From positions 248,001 through 312,000 of the forward strand of contig NZ_NQOG01000002.1 of assembly GCF_002270485.1 (NCBI RefSeq): a stretch of DNA of 64,000 nucleotides. Reading direction: 5' to 3'. This DNA is from Anaerostipes hominis (ex Lee et al. 2021). GTDB lineage: Bacteria > Bacillota > Clostridia > Lachnospirales > Lachnospiraceae. Made by a program: the position numbers and the translations under genes. The notes beneath the pieces were generated by a model. It worked only from the letters and a program-made list of their open reading frames with translations. It did no database searches and was not told the origin of the DNA. Of this stretch, positions 1 through 9,547 are shown in pieces. Numbering within the stretch: the stretch's first letter is position 1; every line of letters begins with the position of its first letter.

Positions 1-1
1 G

Positions 2-2821
2 ACCCTCAAGGCAGATCTGGAAGCCATGGAAAAGATCCGCAGCGCACAGACATATAAGGACTTCGGAGAACTGTTTTTGACCTTCACAAAGCCGCGTCTA
101 AACGGAAGAAAGAAAAAGGACGATATCATTGACAAAGACCTTCAGGAGTACTGCAAGGATTTGAGAAAAAAGGCATATGACCTGATCGACTCCATCAGAA
201 GCAGCTATTTTTACAAGCCGGAAAGCGAGATCCTCCGGCAGATCCGCAGAGTGCGGCAGCCTATGGAAGGATTCATCGGCCTGACAGAGAAGTTTTATCA
301 CCGCTTCATGGAGCGCAAAAAGCTGGACAACCTTTTAGATTTCAGCGATCTGGAACATCTGGCGCTGGAACTTTTAACCGAGGGCTTTTCGGAGGACGGG
401 ACTCCAATCGTCAGCGAGATCGCCAAAGAAAAGGCAGAATATTTCCATGAGATCTATATCGATGAGTATCAGGACAGTAACTTTCTCCAGGATGCGATTT
501 TAAGGAGTGTGTCCGGACAGAGCCTGGGAGAACACAATATTTTTATGGTGGGGGATGTCAAACAGAGCATTTACAGTTTTCGTCTTGCGAGGCCGGAGCT
601 GTTCATAGAGAAATATCACGGATTTAAAAAGGACGGGAAAAATTCAAAGCTCATCGAACTGAGAAATAATTTCCGCAGCCGCAGGGAAGTGCTTTTTACA
701 GTCAACGATATTTTTTATCAGATCATGCACGCATCCCTTGGGAATATCGAATATACAAAGGATGTGGCTCTGGTACCAAGTTTCCCCTATAAGGAGACAA
801 ACGGTGCAGGCGGAAATGCGGAACTTCTGTTAGTCAGCAGAGATTGGAACGATGCCTCTGAGGAGGACAAAGACGTGCTGGAGGCCAGAATGATTGCAGA
901 CCGGATACGGAAGATGGTGGACGGGCCTGAACCTCAGATGGTGCTGGATTATGATGAGGAAGGCAATGAAGTTTACCGGAAGGCAGAATACAGAGATATT
1001 GTCATTCTCCTGAGGTCTGTGAAAGGAAATGCCGAGAAGATCCAGGAGGTGTTAATGGATGCCGGCATCCCGGTCGTATCAAGCAGCCAGAGCGGATATT
1101 TTGACACGGTAGAAGTTCGCACTGTCCTAAGCCTTCTGACTGTGGTGGATAATCTGTATGCAGACATCGAGATGGCTGCTTTTCTCCGGTCTCCCATGAT
1201 CGGCATGACGGGGGAGGACTTGGCGAAACTGAAACTTGGCGGAAAGAAAAAGTATATGTATGACTGCCTTAGTGAGACAGAAGGAAAAGATGAGAAAGTG
1301 GACACTGCACTGTCGGTGCTAAAAAGGCTAAGGGAAGCGAAAACCTTTCTGTCCCTTCACGAACTGCTCTGGCTGGCATTTGACCTTACGGGATATTATC
1401 ATTATGTCGGGGCTATGCCTCAGGGTGCGAAACGCCAGGGAAATCTTCTGATGCTGGCAGAGCAGGCGAAAACCTATGAGGCCAGCCGCTATAAAGGGGT
1501 ATTCCATTTTATCCGGTATATGGAACAGTGCAGAGAATATCAAATGGATTTCGGTGAGGCAAATACACTGGGCGGAAATGAAAATCTGGTTACGATTACA
1601 AGTATCCATAAGAGCAAGGGACTGGAATATCCGATCGTTTTTCTTGCCAAAACACATAAAAAATTTAATTTAAGAGATACGAGCGGGAGCCTTTTGTTTC
1701 ATCCGGATTATTTTATAGGACCGGACCTTGTGAATATCAGGCAGAGAACAAAGGAGCGGACTATCATGAAGGGTATGGTCTCAAGACAGCTGGTGAAGGA
1801 TTCGCTTGGGGAAGAACTGCGCGTTTTATATGTGGCACTCACAAGGGCGAAAGAAAAACTTATCATGACGGGAGTACAGGGAAACCGCCATCAGCCTGGC
1901 AGCAAAGGGACGGTCTCCTATGTGGATCTGCTGAGCGCCAGGTCTTATCTGGAGTGGCTTCTCATGGCTGCCGGAAATATGGAGGAAAGTCCGTTTGAGA
2001 TCCGTTTTCTCTCGGAGGAGGATGTAGCGCTCTCAAGCGCAGAGGAAGTTTTTACATCTTACAGAGACAGGGGGTTATTAACGGATGAGCTGGAATCCAT
2101 GGCAGGGTCAAAAGAGGCACAGGACATGAGAGAGGCCTTTGCATACCGGTATCCGTATGACAAAGAAAGGGACGGCAGGCTTAAATATTCTGTCTCAGAG
2201 ATCAAAAGAATGTCTCAGGCGGCAGAACCTGAGGAGTCATACAAGCCGGAACCGCAAAAAGAGCCGCTGTATCCAAAGTTTTTGGGGGAGAAGAAAGAAG
2301 CTTCTCCGGCCTCCAGAGGCACCGCAGTCCACAAAGTACTGGAACTTATGGATTTTTCTTTGGACTATACACCGAAGCTTTTGGAAGAACAAATCAGTCG
2401 GTGGAGCAGTCAAGGAAAGATTGAGAAAGGGATGGAAAAGCTGATTCCGCGGGAAGATATCCTGGCTTTTCTTAACTCAGATCTGGGACTGCGGATCAAG
2501 AAAGCTGCAGGACGAAAAGAACAGTACAAGGAAGCTCAGTTTGTCATGGGAATAAAGTTCAGTGAGATGGAACCGGAAGCTAAAAGCCGGGATTATGTGG
2601 TCGTCCAGGGGATCATCGACCTGTATTTTGAAGAAGAAGGGGAACTTGTCCTGGTGGATTATAAGACAGACCGCATAAGTCCCGGGGAAGAGGAGGTCCT
2701 TGTCTCAAGGTACAGGCCGCAGCTTCAGTACTACAAAAAAGCGCTGGAACAGATGGAGAAAAAAAAGGTAAAAGAATGTTACATTTACTCGGTTCCTCTT
2801 AGGAAAGCCATCAGTTTATAA
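2..2821 (+). CDS. addA: ATP-dependent helicase/nuclease subunit A (AddA), 5' truncated by window edge
   Basis: The reading frame is open from base 2, so the visible 939 residues are the C-terminal part of a protein that in this family is about 1200 residues. AddA is the UvrD-like helicase and nuclease subunit of the AddAB double-strand break repair complex. Visible helicase motifs in order are the Walker B box DEYQDSN (visible residue about 154), GDVKQSIYSFR, LRNNFRSR, ITSIHKSKGLEYP and VLYVALTRAKEK. The C-terminal RecB-type nuclease domain shows RGTAVHKVLE and the catalytic LVDYKTDR near visible residue 886. The N-terminal Walker A region lies outside the window. addB would be expected just upstream. 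Confidence 0.97.
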   Translation, partial: TLKADLEAMEKIRSAQTYKDFGELFLTFTKPRLNGRKKKDDIIDKDLQEYCKDLRKKAYDLIDSIRSSYFYKPESEILRQIRRVRQPMEGFIGLTEKFYHRFMERKKLDNLLDFSDLEHLALELLTEGFSEDGTPIVSEIAKEKAEYFHEIYIDEYQDSNFLQDAILRSVSGQSLGEHNIFMVGDVKQSIYSFRLARPELFIEKYHGFKKDGKNSKLIELRNNFRSRREVLFTVNDIFYQIMHASLGNIEYTKDVALVPSFPYKETNGAGGNAELLLVSRDWNDASEEDKDVLEARMIADRIRKMVDGPEPQMVLDYDEEGNEVYRKAEYRDIVILLRSVKGNAEKIQEVLMDAGIPVVSSSQSGYFDTVEVRTVLSLLTVVDNLYADIEMAAFLRSPMIGMTGEDLAKLKLGGKKKYMYDCLSETEGKDEKVDTALSVLKRLREAKTFLSLHELLWLAFDLTGYYHYVGAMPQGAKRQGNLLMLAEQAKTYEASRYKGVFHFIRYMEQCREYQMDFGEANTLGGNENLVTITSIHKSKGLEYPIVFLAKTHKKFNLRDTSGSLLFHPDYFIGPDLVNIRQRTKERTIMKGMVSRQLVKDSLGEELRVLYVALTRAKEKLIMTGVQGNRHQPGSKGTVSYVDLLSARSYLEWLLMAAGNMEESPFEIRFLSEEDVALSSAEEVFTSYRDRGLLTDELESMAGSKEAQDMREAFAYRYPYDKERDGRLKYSVSEIKRMSQAAEPEESYKPEPQKEPLYPKFLGEKKEASPASRGTAVHKVLELMDFSLDYTPKLLEEQISRWSSQGKIEKGMEKLIPREDILAFLNSDLGLRIKKAAGRKEQYKEAQFVMGIKFSEMEPEAKSRDYVVVQGIIDLYFEEEGELVLVDYKTDRISPGEEEVLVSRYRPQLQYYKKALEQMEKKKVKECYIYSVPLRKAISL

Positions 2822-2941
2822 TTATTTAACATCCTATCAGATAAATTTAAGAAACTGGGCATAGGGAAATCACAATTCTCTGCTATCATAAAACATGGAA
2901 AGCAAAGAACGAATCAGACATGAAGCAAAGGAGTGATGACC

Positions 2942-3112
2942 ATGTCAGAGAAAGCAACGCTTTCAGTAGAAGAATTGATGAAAAAGAGTTTAACATTTGC
3001 CCTGGCCGCAACACTGCTGGCAGGCACATCAAACATCTCAAAAGTGAAGGATAAGATTAAAGTAAGTGAGAACGAGACAGGACATATTGTCATAGAACAG
3101 ATGAATGACTAG
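2942..3112 (+). CDS. small hypothetical protein, 56 aa
   Basis: A short open frame begins at an ATG placed after a good ribosome binding site (AAAGGAGTGATGACC) and encodes 56 residues. The middle, FALAATLLAG at about residues 19-28, is weakly hydrophobic, but too short for a confident membrane span. The C-terminus is charged (VSENETGHIVIEQ). No family is recognised. It lies between addA and a spore protein gene, and its stop lies shortly before that gene. The RBS spacing and the conserved-looking layout argue that it is translated; function is unknown. Confidence 0.55.
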   Translation: MSEKATLSVEELMKKSLTFALAATLLAGTSNISKVKDKIKVSENETGHIVIEQMND

Positions 3113-3176
3113 GCCTTTCTTTGGTTATCCTATATATGACCGGCAAAAGCCGGGGGATAAGAGAAAGGAGTACATG

Positions 3177-3383
3177 ATGTCCAAAGAAAAAGATTTTATA
3201 GAAAAGTCATTTGAAGAGATGACAGAAGATGAGCGGTTAAAGTACGAGATCGCTGTGGAACTTGGACTGGCTGACAAAGTAAAGGAGGAGGGCTGGAAAG
3301 CTCTTTCTGCCAGCGAGACCGGAAGGATCGGCGGCCTGATGACCAAGAGGAAAAAACAAAAAGCACAGGAAGCAGAAGATTAA
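3177..3383 (+). CDS. small acid-soluble spore protein, alpha/beta type
   Basis: This 68-residue protein carries the two hallmarks of alpha/beta-type SASPs: LKYEIAVELGL, followed about 20 residues later by ETGRIGGLMTKRKK. Family members coat DNA in the forespore and protect it against UV and other damage; they are degraded at germination by the GPR protease. Two ATG codons are adjacent at 3174 and 3177. The GAAAGGAG ribosome site ends at 3170, so 3177 has the better spacing. The clostridial form, with an extra loop (KVKEEGWKALSAS) between the two motifs, fits a spore-forming Lachnospiraceae-like host. A strong terminator follows. Confidence 0.88.
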   Translation: MSKEKDFIEKSFEEMTEDERLKYEIAVELGLADKVKEEGWKALSASETGRIGGLMTKRKKQKAQEAED

Positions 3384-3393
3384 GAAAAAATAT

Positions 3394-3446
3394 AATACCG
3401 TCTGTATTTGATCTGATATGGGGATAAAATACAGGCGGTATTTTTA
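3394..3446 (+). terminator. intrinsic terminator after the spore protein gene
   Basis: The arms AATACCGTCTGTATTT and AAATACAGGCGGTATT form a long near-perfect hairpin followed by a short T run. It separates the SASP gene from the downstream DeoR regulator. Confidence 0.8.
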
Positions 3447-3463
3447 AAATTTAATAGAAATAC

Positions 3464-3492
3464 TTGAAAATACTTAAAAAAACGCTTATAAT
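3464..3492 (+). promoter_or_regulatory. sigma-A-like promoter for the DeoR regulator gene
   Basis: TTGAAA and TATAAT are separated by 17 bases, 27 bases before the start codon at 3520. The region is AT-rich and lies directly after the preceding terminator. Confidence 0.7.
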
Positions 3493-3519
3493 TGCTTGAG
3501 TACAGGAAAGGAGGACCAA

Positions 3520-4278
3520 ATGTACCAGCAAGAACGGCTTTCAAAAATCATGAAGCTTCTAGAAGAAAAAGAAGTACTTTCCAGCCAGGAAATCATGGAG
3601 GCATTTCGAATTTCCAGGGATACTGCAAGGAGAGATATTGTAAAATTGTCAGAAAAGGGCGCGGTGATCAGGACGCATGGAGGAATTGCGCTGCCGCAAA
3701 TCAATAATATCATTGAGGAATATAAAGGAAGGCAGCAGCTGAATGTAGCCTCAAAAAAAAGGATCGGAAAAGCGGCAGCGGAGCTTATAAAGCAAGGACA
3801 GGTGTGCTTTTTTGACGTCTCCACCACTGTCTGTTTTCTGTGTGCAAACCTTATAAAACCTTCTGTCATTTATACAAATTCTATGGATAATCTAAGCATA
3901 CTTGTGGAAAAGGAAAATATCGAAGTCTGTGCGGTGGGAGGAAACATTAACCGCAAAAACCGTTTTTCCTATGGAGGAGAGGCCAGAGAACAGCTGATGA
4001 AAATCCGTTTTGATGCAGCGTTTTTGGGAGCCGCAGCCATTTCTGAAGACGGTATTTATTTCGAGGAAAAAGAAGATGCAGATGTAAAACGGATCGCGGC
4101 ATCCAGAGCAGAGAGAGTCATTGTTCTGGCAGACAGCACAAAATTTCAGAAAAAGAGCAGATATCAGGCATTACCTCTAAAAAAGATTGACATTTTAATT
4201 ACGGATAGAGATCCGGATTCTTTTTGGAGACAAAGGCTTTTGGAGAATGAAACAAGAATCATCAAAGCAGGAAAATAG
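3520..4278 (+). CDS. DeoR-family transcriptional regulator
   Basis: The 252-residue product has the classical DeoR layout. An N-terminal winged helix-turn-helix includes SSQEIMEAFRISRDTARRDI and then EKGAVIRTHGG (about residues 20-60). A C-terminal DeoR sensor domain, which in the family binds sugar phosphates, begins around FFDVSTTVCFL. The start at 3520 is chosen because AAAGGAGG sits at ideal spacing; an in-frame TTG at 3496 lacks this. The next gene, a HAD phosphatase 17 bases downstream, is probably co-transcribed and may act on the same sugar phosphate. No nearby transporter identifies the substrate. Confidence 0.9.
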   Translation: MYQQERLSKIMKLLEEKEVLSSQEIMEAFRISRDTARRDIVKLSEKGAVIRTHGGIALPQINNIIEEYKGRQQLNVASKKRIGKAAAELIKQGQVCFFDVSTTVCFLCANLIKPSVIYTNSMDNLSILVEKENIEVCAVGGNINRKNRFSYGGEAREQLMKIRFDAAFLGAAAISEDGIYFEEKEDADVKRIAASRAERVIVLADSTKFQKKSRYQALPLKKIDILITDRDPDSFWRQRLLENETRIIKAGK

Positions 4279-4295
4279 CAGAGAAAGGAAAGCAT

Positions 4296-5093
4296 ATGGG
4301 AAAATATAAAGCAGTATTCAGTGACATTGACGGAACTTTACTAGATTCAAAACACACCATTTCGCCGGCTACAAAACAAAAAATCCAGGAGATTGACAGG
4401 GAAGGAATTCCTTTTATCTTAGTTTCAGCCAGAATGCCGAAGGGAATGATTGGAATCCGGGATGAACTTGGCATCCGGAGGCCGATAGTTTGCTACAGCG
4501 GAGCACTGGTTGTGGATGAAAAAGGAGAGACAATGTTTGGCAGGAACATTGAGTCTCATATGGCGGAAATGGTTTACAGAAGTATTCAAAAAGAAAATAT
4601 GCATATTTCCTTTAACCTTTACAGCGGTGACCGGTGGATTGTGCCCGACCAGTGTGATCCGTGGGTCAGACAGGAGAGCGTTATAACGGGAGTGTATCCG
4701 GAAACAGGAGATTTTACCGACCTGGCAGTATTTCAGAATGTTCATAAAATCCTCTGTATGGGAGAGCCGGAAAAGATCCTTTGCCTGGAAACAATGCTGA
4801 AGGAACAATTTCCTAAACTCAGGGCATATCGGTCTAAAGATACATATTTAGAGATTATGTCTATACAGGCATCAAAATCCAGTGCAGTTTCTCTTCTGGA
4901 CGAGTATTTCGGCATTTCCAGACAGGAAATTATAGCTTTTGGTGACGGATACAACGATATAGATATGCTTCTCTATGCAGGACTGGGAGCTGCCATGGGA
5001 AATGCGTCAGAGGAGGTCAGAAATTCGGCGGATATCGTAGCAGATACCAATGACCAGGAGGGGCTGAAGAAAGTTCTGGACGAATATTTTTAA
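4296..5093 (+). CDS. Cof-type HAD-superfamily phosphatase
   Basis: This 265-residue protein starts with the HAD motif FSDIDGTLLDS, with the nucleophile and acid/base aspartates at residues 10 and 12. It ends with the motif IV metal site GDGYNDIDML. The length and the large inserted cap domain are typical of Cof/YidA hydrolases, which dephosphorylate sugar phosphates and related small phosphoesters in the cytoplasm. The gene is 17 bases behind the DeoR regulator gene with its own GAAAGGAA-type ribosome site, suggesting a two-gene operon. The exact substrate cannot be deduced. Confidence 0.9.
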   Translation: MGKYKAVFSDIDGTLLDSKHTISPATKQKIQEIDREGIPFILVSARMPKGMIGIRDELGIRRPIVCYSGALVVDEKGETMFGRNIESHMAEMVYRSIQKENMHISFNLYSGDRWIVPDQCDPWVRQESVITGVYPETGDFTDLAVFQNVHKILCMGEPEKILCLETMLKEQFPKLRAYRSKDTYLEIMSIQASKSSAVSLLDEYFGISRQEIIAFGDGYNDIDMLLYAGLGAAMGNASEEVRNSADIVADTNDQEGLKKVLDEYF

Positions 5094-5116
5094 AATATAC
5101 AATGAATGGGGAAAAC

Positions 5117-5145
5117 TGTTTTTTCGTTCTGTTATATGATATAAT
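5117..5145 (+). promoter_or_regulatory. possible promoter of the sugar-sensing operon
   Basis: A perfect TATAAT lies at 5140-5145. The -35 region 17 bases upstream (TGTTTT) is weak. The intergenic stretch 5094-5213 contains nothing else recognisable except two TGACA words close to the start codon. Confidence 0.4.
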
Positions 5146-5213
5146 TTTCTAAGATATATTAATCGTCTACGGGAATGATGACAGGACAGTGACAAAGCAG
5201 TAAGGAGAGAAAT

Positions 5214-6209
5214 ATGCACCAGGAAAAACAGAAAAAATCAGTCCGGGATACAAGAAAAAGACTGGATGCCGCCAGTATACTTATATTGATCGGAATTATT
5301 GTTCTGCTCTATGCTAAAGTTTTTTATTCCTATGAAAAAACTTATGGAAAAAATAAAACAAGAACGTTTGGAGCTACCTACATGACAATGAACAATAACT
5401 TTTATCCGGTGCTGAATAACGAGATACGTTCTGCAGTGGAAAAGAAAGGCGACCGTCTGATGACTCTGGATCCTGCACTGGATCAGAAAAAGCAGACGGA
5501 ACAGATCTACTATCTGATTCAGCAGAAGGTGGACGCCATCTTCATCAACCCGGTGGACTGGAAAGGGATCAGAGGGGCTTTAAGGGCTGCAAAGAAGGCA
5601 GAGATTCCGGTTATCGTTGTGGATACACCTGTCTATGATGAGGATCTGGTTTCCTGTACCGTTGTTTCAGATAATTATAATGCAGGTGTTTTATGTGCCA
5701 AAGATCTGATGAAACGCAGAAAAAGTGCGAGAATTCTTCTTTTGGAACATAAGAAAGCAAAATCGGCTCAGGACCGCATCCGGGGATTTTTGGACACCAT
5801 ACATGGGAGGCAGGAATATCAGGTTGTGGCGCGGGCAGATACAGAGGGGCAGACGGAGAGAACTCTTCCCAAAGTGAATCAAGTGATAAAAAATGGAAAG
5901 ATGTTTGATGTTGTTATGGCGCTGAATGATCCGACTGCCATCGGGGCTTTGGCGGCTCTGGATCAGAAGGGGATCCGGGAGCAGGTATTGGTCTATGGAA
6001 TTGACGGCTCTCCGGACGGGAAAGGACTGATCAAGGAAAATATGATGACAGCTACATCTGCACAGTCTCCAAAACAAATAGGGAAAGAGGCAATCTGTTC
6101 AGCATATCGGCTTCTGGACAGGAAAAAAGTATCAAAAAAAATTATCATTCCGGTCCAAATCATTACTTATAAAAATATTAACAGATTCGATGTGAATAAC
6201 TGGCAGTAG
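5214..6209 (+). CDS. membrane-anchored periplasmic-type sugar-binding protein (LevQ-like position)
   Basis: The 331-residue protein has a basic N-terminus, one hydrophobic anchor (about residues 21-38, ILILIGIIVLLYAKVFYS) and then a type-1 periplasmic binding fold of the RbsB family (KVDAIFINPVDW, EIPVIVVDTPV, FDVVMALNDPTAIGALAAL). There is no lipobox, so it is probably tethered by the uncleaved helix. It is the first gene of a run with a histidine kinase, response regulator and a second binding protein, ahead of a fructose-type PTS and fructanase. By analogy with streptococcal LevQ it would sense extracellular fructose or oligosaccharide and signal to the kinase rather than feed an ABC transporter. 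No ABC permease or ATPase is nearby. Confidence 0.82.
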   Translation: MHQEKQKKSVRDTRKRLDAASILILIGIIVLLYAKVFYSYEKTYGKNKTRTFGATYMTMNNNFYPVLNNEIRSAVEKKGDRLMTLDPALDQKKQTEQIYYLIQQKVDAIFINPVDWKGIRGALRAAKKAEIPVIVVDTPVYDEDLVSCTVVSDNYNAGVLCAKDLMKRRKSARILLLEHKKAKSAQDRIRGFLDTIHGRQEYQVVARADTEGQTERTLPKVNQVIKNGKMFDVVMALNDPTAIGALAALDQKGIREQVLVYGIDGSPDGKGLIKENMMTATSAQSPKQIGKEAICSAYRLLDRKKVSKKIIIPVQIITYKNINRFDVNNWQ

Positions 6210-6218
6210 GGAAGCGTC

Positions 6219-7544
6219 ATGGATAGAAAAAATAAAAACTTATATTATCTAAAAGTATTTATGAGCTCTGTGAATTTCATAATTCTGGTGTTTTTGTCTG
6301 CCATTGTGCTTAAGACAACGGTAAATATTAAGGATCAGAGTATGGCGAGAAATTTTCTGGAGAATATCCCGCATATTCCAAGGGAGCCTGTTCAGTCAAC
6401 GATTATTGTATTCATAGCGTTTTTTTCTTTGCTGGTGATCATTGAGGCAAGAAAAAAAATCTATACAAAACATTGGCTAAGTGTGCTGGTTTATCTGCTG
6501 GAGATCTTTCTTTGCCTGACGATCATACAGTATGTGTATATCAGCTATAATGGAATTATTTTGCTGGTGATCGCAGATATCGTAACTTCAATCAAGGAGA
6601 AATATAACCGCCTGACTTTTCTTGTGGTTATGAGTGTTATTTATATTTTTGCAGATTACAATCTGGTATCAGGGCAGATACCGATGATATCCCTGCAGGA
6701 ATATCTGGATATTTATCCTTCGGGCATATCCACATTTCTGATGGGGATAAAGAATGTACTTGCGGCTGTAAATATTATTGCGTTTGTTATGTATATGATC
6801 ATTTTGATGCAGAATCAAATGAAGGAAAATGCAAGAATCGAACTGTTGAACCTGCAGCTTCGGACAGCGAATGAGAAATTAAAAGATATGAATGCACAGC
6901 TGAAGGATTATGCCGTGATGCAGGAAAAAATGGGGGAAGCAAAAGAAAGAAACCGTGTGGCAAGGGAAATCCACGATACTCTGGGGCATACGATGACGGG
7001 GCTTTCTGCAGGTATTGATGCCTGCATTGCTATGATCGATCATTCTGTGGAACAGACAAAAAAACAGCTTTCTGTGATTTCTGAAGTTGCCAGACAGGGA
7101 ATTAAAGATATCCGGCGTTCTGTAAATAAGTTAAGACCGGATGCCCTGGAGCATCTGACCCTGGAGGATGCACTGTTTAAGATGATTCAGGATACGATGG
7201 CGGTGTCCAACGTAAATATTTCACTGATTTCCTCCGTAGAGAAATTAAAGTTTAACAGTGATGAAGAAGATATTATTTACAGAGTTGTACAGGAGGGAAT
7301 TACAAATGCGGTCAGACACGGAGCAGCAACAAAGATCAGTATTTACATAACAAAAAAAGAAAAATGGCTGACTCTTTTAATCCAGGATAATGGAAAAGGG
7401 TGTGAAAAGATTGAAACCGGGTTTGGACTGATCCATATTGAAGAGCGGATCGGCTTGCTTCATGGTACCGTTGCCTACGATGGCAGCGATGGTTTTACAA
7501 TTACGGCAAAAATACCGATCAGGTGGGGTGAGAATTATGATTAA
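6219..7544 (+). CDS. sensor histidine kinase, HisKA_3 type (LevS-like)
   Basis: This 441-residue kinase has about six N-terminal membrane helices (residues ~13-200), a coiled-coil linker rich in K and Q, and a HisKA_3 dimerisation domain with REIHDTLGHTMTGL; the phosphoacceptor is His252. The ATPase domain carries QEGITNAVRHG (N box) and DNGKGCE (G1). It has no large extracellular sensor domain of its own, consistent with sensing through the flanking binding proteins. The stop overlaps the start of the response regulator by eight bases, indicating translational coupling. Confidence 0.93.
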   Translation: MDRKNKNLYYLKVFMSSVNFIILVFLSAIVLKTTVNIKDQSMARNFLENIPHIPREPVQSTIIVFIAFFSLLVIIEARKKIYTKHWLSVLVYLLEIFLCLTIIQYVYISYNGIILLVIADIVTSIKEKYNRLTFLVVMSVIYIFADYNLVSGQIPMISLQEYLDIYPSGISTFLMGIKNVLAAVNIIAFVMYMIILMQNQMKENARIELLNLQLRTANEKLKDMNAQLKDYAVMQEKMGEAKERNRVAREIHDTLGHTMTGLSAGIDACIAMIDHSVEQTKKQLSVISEVARQGIKDIRRSVNKLRPDALEHLTLEDALFKMIQDTMAVSNVNISLISSVEKLKFNSDEEDIIYRVVQEGITNAVRHGAATKISIYITKKEKWLTLLIQDNGKGCEKIETGFGLIHIEERIGLLHGTVAYDGSDGFTITAKIPIRWGENYD

Positions 7545-8217
7545 AGTGTTGATTGCAGATGATCAGGAGCTGATCAGACAGAGTTTGGAGATTGTGTTAA
7601 GTACAAAAGAAGGGATTGAGGTGACGGGAACTGCAAAAGACGGCAGAGAAGTGATCCGCTGCATTCGGAAAGAAAAACCGGATGTTATTCTGATGGACGT
7701 GCGGATGCCGGAAATGGATGGGGTACAGTGCACAGAAATAATTAAGGAAAATTATCCCCAGATCAAAATTATTATTCTGACCACGTTTGATGATGATGAG
7801 TTCGTATTCAGTGCACTGAAACACGGTGCCAGCGGATATCTGCTGAAAGGGATCTCCATGGATGATCTGGAGGAGGCGATAAAAACAGTGGTTCAGGGAG
7901 GCTCCATGATCAATCCGGATGTGGCAACTAAGGTTGTGGAATTGTTTTCAAAAATGGCACAGAGCAATTTTGATATGATGATCGATGCCAAAAATGTAGA
8001 GGATCTTAACGAGACGGAAAGGAAAGTTACCCATCTGGTTGGATGCGGAATGTCCAATAAAGAAATTTCAGGGAAATTAAGTCTCTCGGAGGGAACTATA
8101 CGGAATTACCTGAGCAGTATTTTAAATAAACTGGATTTGAGAGACCGCACACAGCTTGCAATCTGGGAGGTACAAAATGGGATCGGAAGGAAATTCCAAA
8201 GAGAAGATAATGAATAG
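7537..8217 (+). CDS. NarL/LuxR-type response regulator (LevR-like)
   Basis: The 226-residue protein has a receiver domain (VLIADDQELIRQS, then VILMDVRMPEMDG with the phosphorylation site Asp54). A LuxR helix-turn-helix follows (LNETERKVTHLVGCGMSNKE and LSEGTIRNYLSSIL). The start at 7537 is chosen because it begins directly with the receiver fold and overlaps the kinase stop by eight bases; the open frame upstream is only kinase sequence read out of frame. It is the presumed activator of the adjacent PTS and fructanase genes, and candidate binding sites lie at 9548-9611. The downstream gene overlaps its 3' end. Confidence 0.94.
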   Translation: MIKVLIADDQELIRQSLEIVLSTKEGIEVTGTAKDGREVIRCIRKEKPDVILMDVRMPEMDGVQCTEIIKENYPQIKIIILTTFDDDEFVFSALKHGASGYLLKGISMDDLEEAIKTVVQGGSMINPDVATKVVELFSKMAQSNFDMMIDAKNVEDLNETERKVTHLVGCGMSNKEISGKLSLSEGTIRNYLSSILNKLDLRDRTQLAIWEVQNGIGRKFQREDNE

Positions 8218-9526
8218 AACAGTAAAGTGGTGGAAGAGAATTGTTCTGGCAGGACTGATCCTGAGCATTTCTTCAATCTGCATTTTTTCTTACCAGGGGG
8301 AAGATGATGTAGTTCTCACCTTTGGAATGTTTGCAGGCAGCCAGTGGGATGTGCCTAATGATGACTGCTATCAGATCATCGATGATACGATCAAACGTTT
8401 TGAAAAAGAACATCCGGGGGTAAGAGTTCAATATGTCAGTGGAATTTTAAAAGAAGATTATTCAGAATGGATTTCTGAAAGAGTGTTGGAGGGAAATACT
8501 CCAGACGTGTTTATGGTGCTTCCGGAAGACGTTGCAACTTTTTCTTCCACAGGAGTTCTGGAAAAACTGGACAGTCATATGAAAGCCGACCAGACTTTCC
8601 ATCAGAGTGATTATTATCAAAGTCCGTATGCCGCAGGAAGGTATGAGGAATCCCAGTATGCCCTGCCGTATGAAAGTGTCCCAACGCTCATGTTCGTCAA
8701 TAAAACGCTGTTAAATAAAGAGGGGATCCGGATTCCTGATAATAACTGGACCTGGGATGAATTTTATAATATTTGCAAAAGACTGACGAAAGACACAGAT
8801 GGAGACGGCAAGATTGACCAGTTTGGAGTTTATGCTTACAGTTGGAAGAATTTTATGGATACCAATGGATGTAAATTATTTAATGAGGCAGGAACAGAAA
8901 GTTATCTTACAGAGGAGCACGTAAAAGAGGCGATTTTTTTTGCCAAAAAGATTGGAGATTTATCAGGTTACCAAAAGGCATCCTCCAATGACTTTGATAC
9001 CGGAAAAGTAGCATTCCGGCCAATGAGTTTTGCAGAATACCGAACTTATAAGCCGTATCCATGGAGAATCAATAAATATTTTAATTTTGACTGGGATTGC
9101 ATCAAACTGCCGGCAGGACCTCAGGGAAACAATGTATCCAATGTGGACAGCCTGATGATGGGAATTGGGTCGGGAACAAGGCATGAACAGCTTTCCTGGG
9201 AACTATTAAAAATGTTCACCTATGATCAGAAAACACAGATGGAAATCTTTAAAAACTCTCAGGGAGTGTCTGCCTTAAAGAAAGTAACCAATTCTAAAGA
9301 AAGCCAGAAAATTTTGAAAAAAGCTACGGACGATGATACTGTAGTAAAGCGGGAACTTTTGAATGAAGTGATGAATCAGGCTGTGCAGAAATCAAAATTC
9401 AGAAATTATTTTACTGCAGAGAAATATATCAGCAATGAGCTGGAACGGATTCTTAGCTCGACAGAGGATTTGGATGATAGTTTGTTGACGCTGAAAAAAG
9501 AAGTAGAACAGAAATTTCTGCAGTAA
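8177..9526 (+). CDS. extracellular solute-binding protein, family 1 (LevT-like position)
   Basis: A 449-residue protein with a basic N-terminus, a hydrophobic segment (IVLAGLILSISSICIFSY) and a family-1 sugar-binding fold (FEKEHPGVRVQYV, TPDVFMVLPEDV, NNWTWDEFYNICKRLT). The start at 8177 has GGGAGG at ideal spacing inside the end of the regulator gene; an alternative ATG at 8210 has a poor ribosome site. No lipobox cysteine is visible, so it is likely membrane-anchored. Its position after the two-component pair, without ABC transporter genes, suggests a second sensory binding protein as in LevQRST systems. Confidence 0.82.
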   Translation: MGSEGNSKEKIMNRTVKWWKRIVLAGLILSISSICIFSYQGEDDVVLTFGMFAGSQWDVPNDDCYQIIDDTIKRFEKEHPGVRVQYVSGILKEDYSEWISERVLEGNTPDVFMVLPEDVATFSSTGVLEKLDSHMKADQTFHQSDYYQSPYAAGRYEESQYALPYESVPTLMFVNKTLLNKEGIRIPDNNWTWDEFYNICKRLTKDTDGDGKIDQFGVYAYSWKNFMDTNGCKLFNEAGTESYLTEEHVKEAIFFAKKIGDLSGYQKASSNDFDTGKVAFRPMSFAEYRTYKPYPWRINKYFNFDWDCIKLPAGPQGNNVSNVDSLMMGIGSGTRHEQLSWELLKMFTYDQKTQMEIFKNSQGVSALKKVTNSKESQKILKKATDDDTVVKRELLNEVMNQAVQKSKFRNYFTAEKYISNELERILSSTEDLDDSLLTLKKEVEQKFLQ

Positions 9527-9547
9527 AAACAGAAAAATCGGCACGTG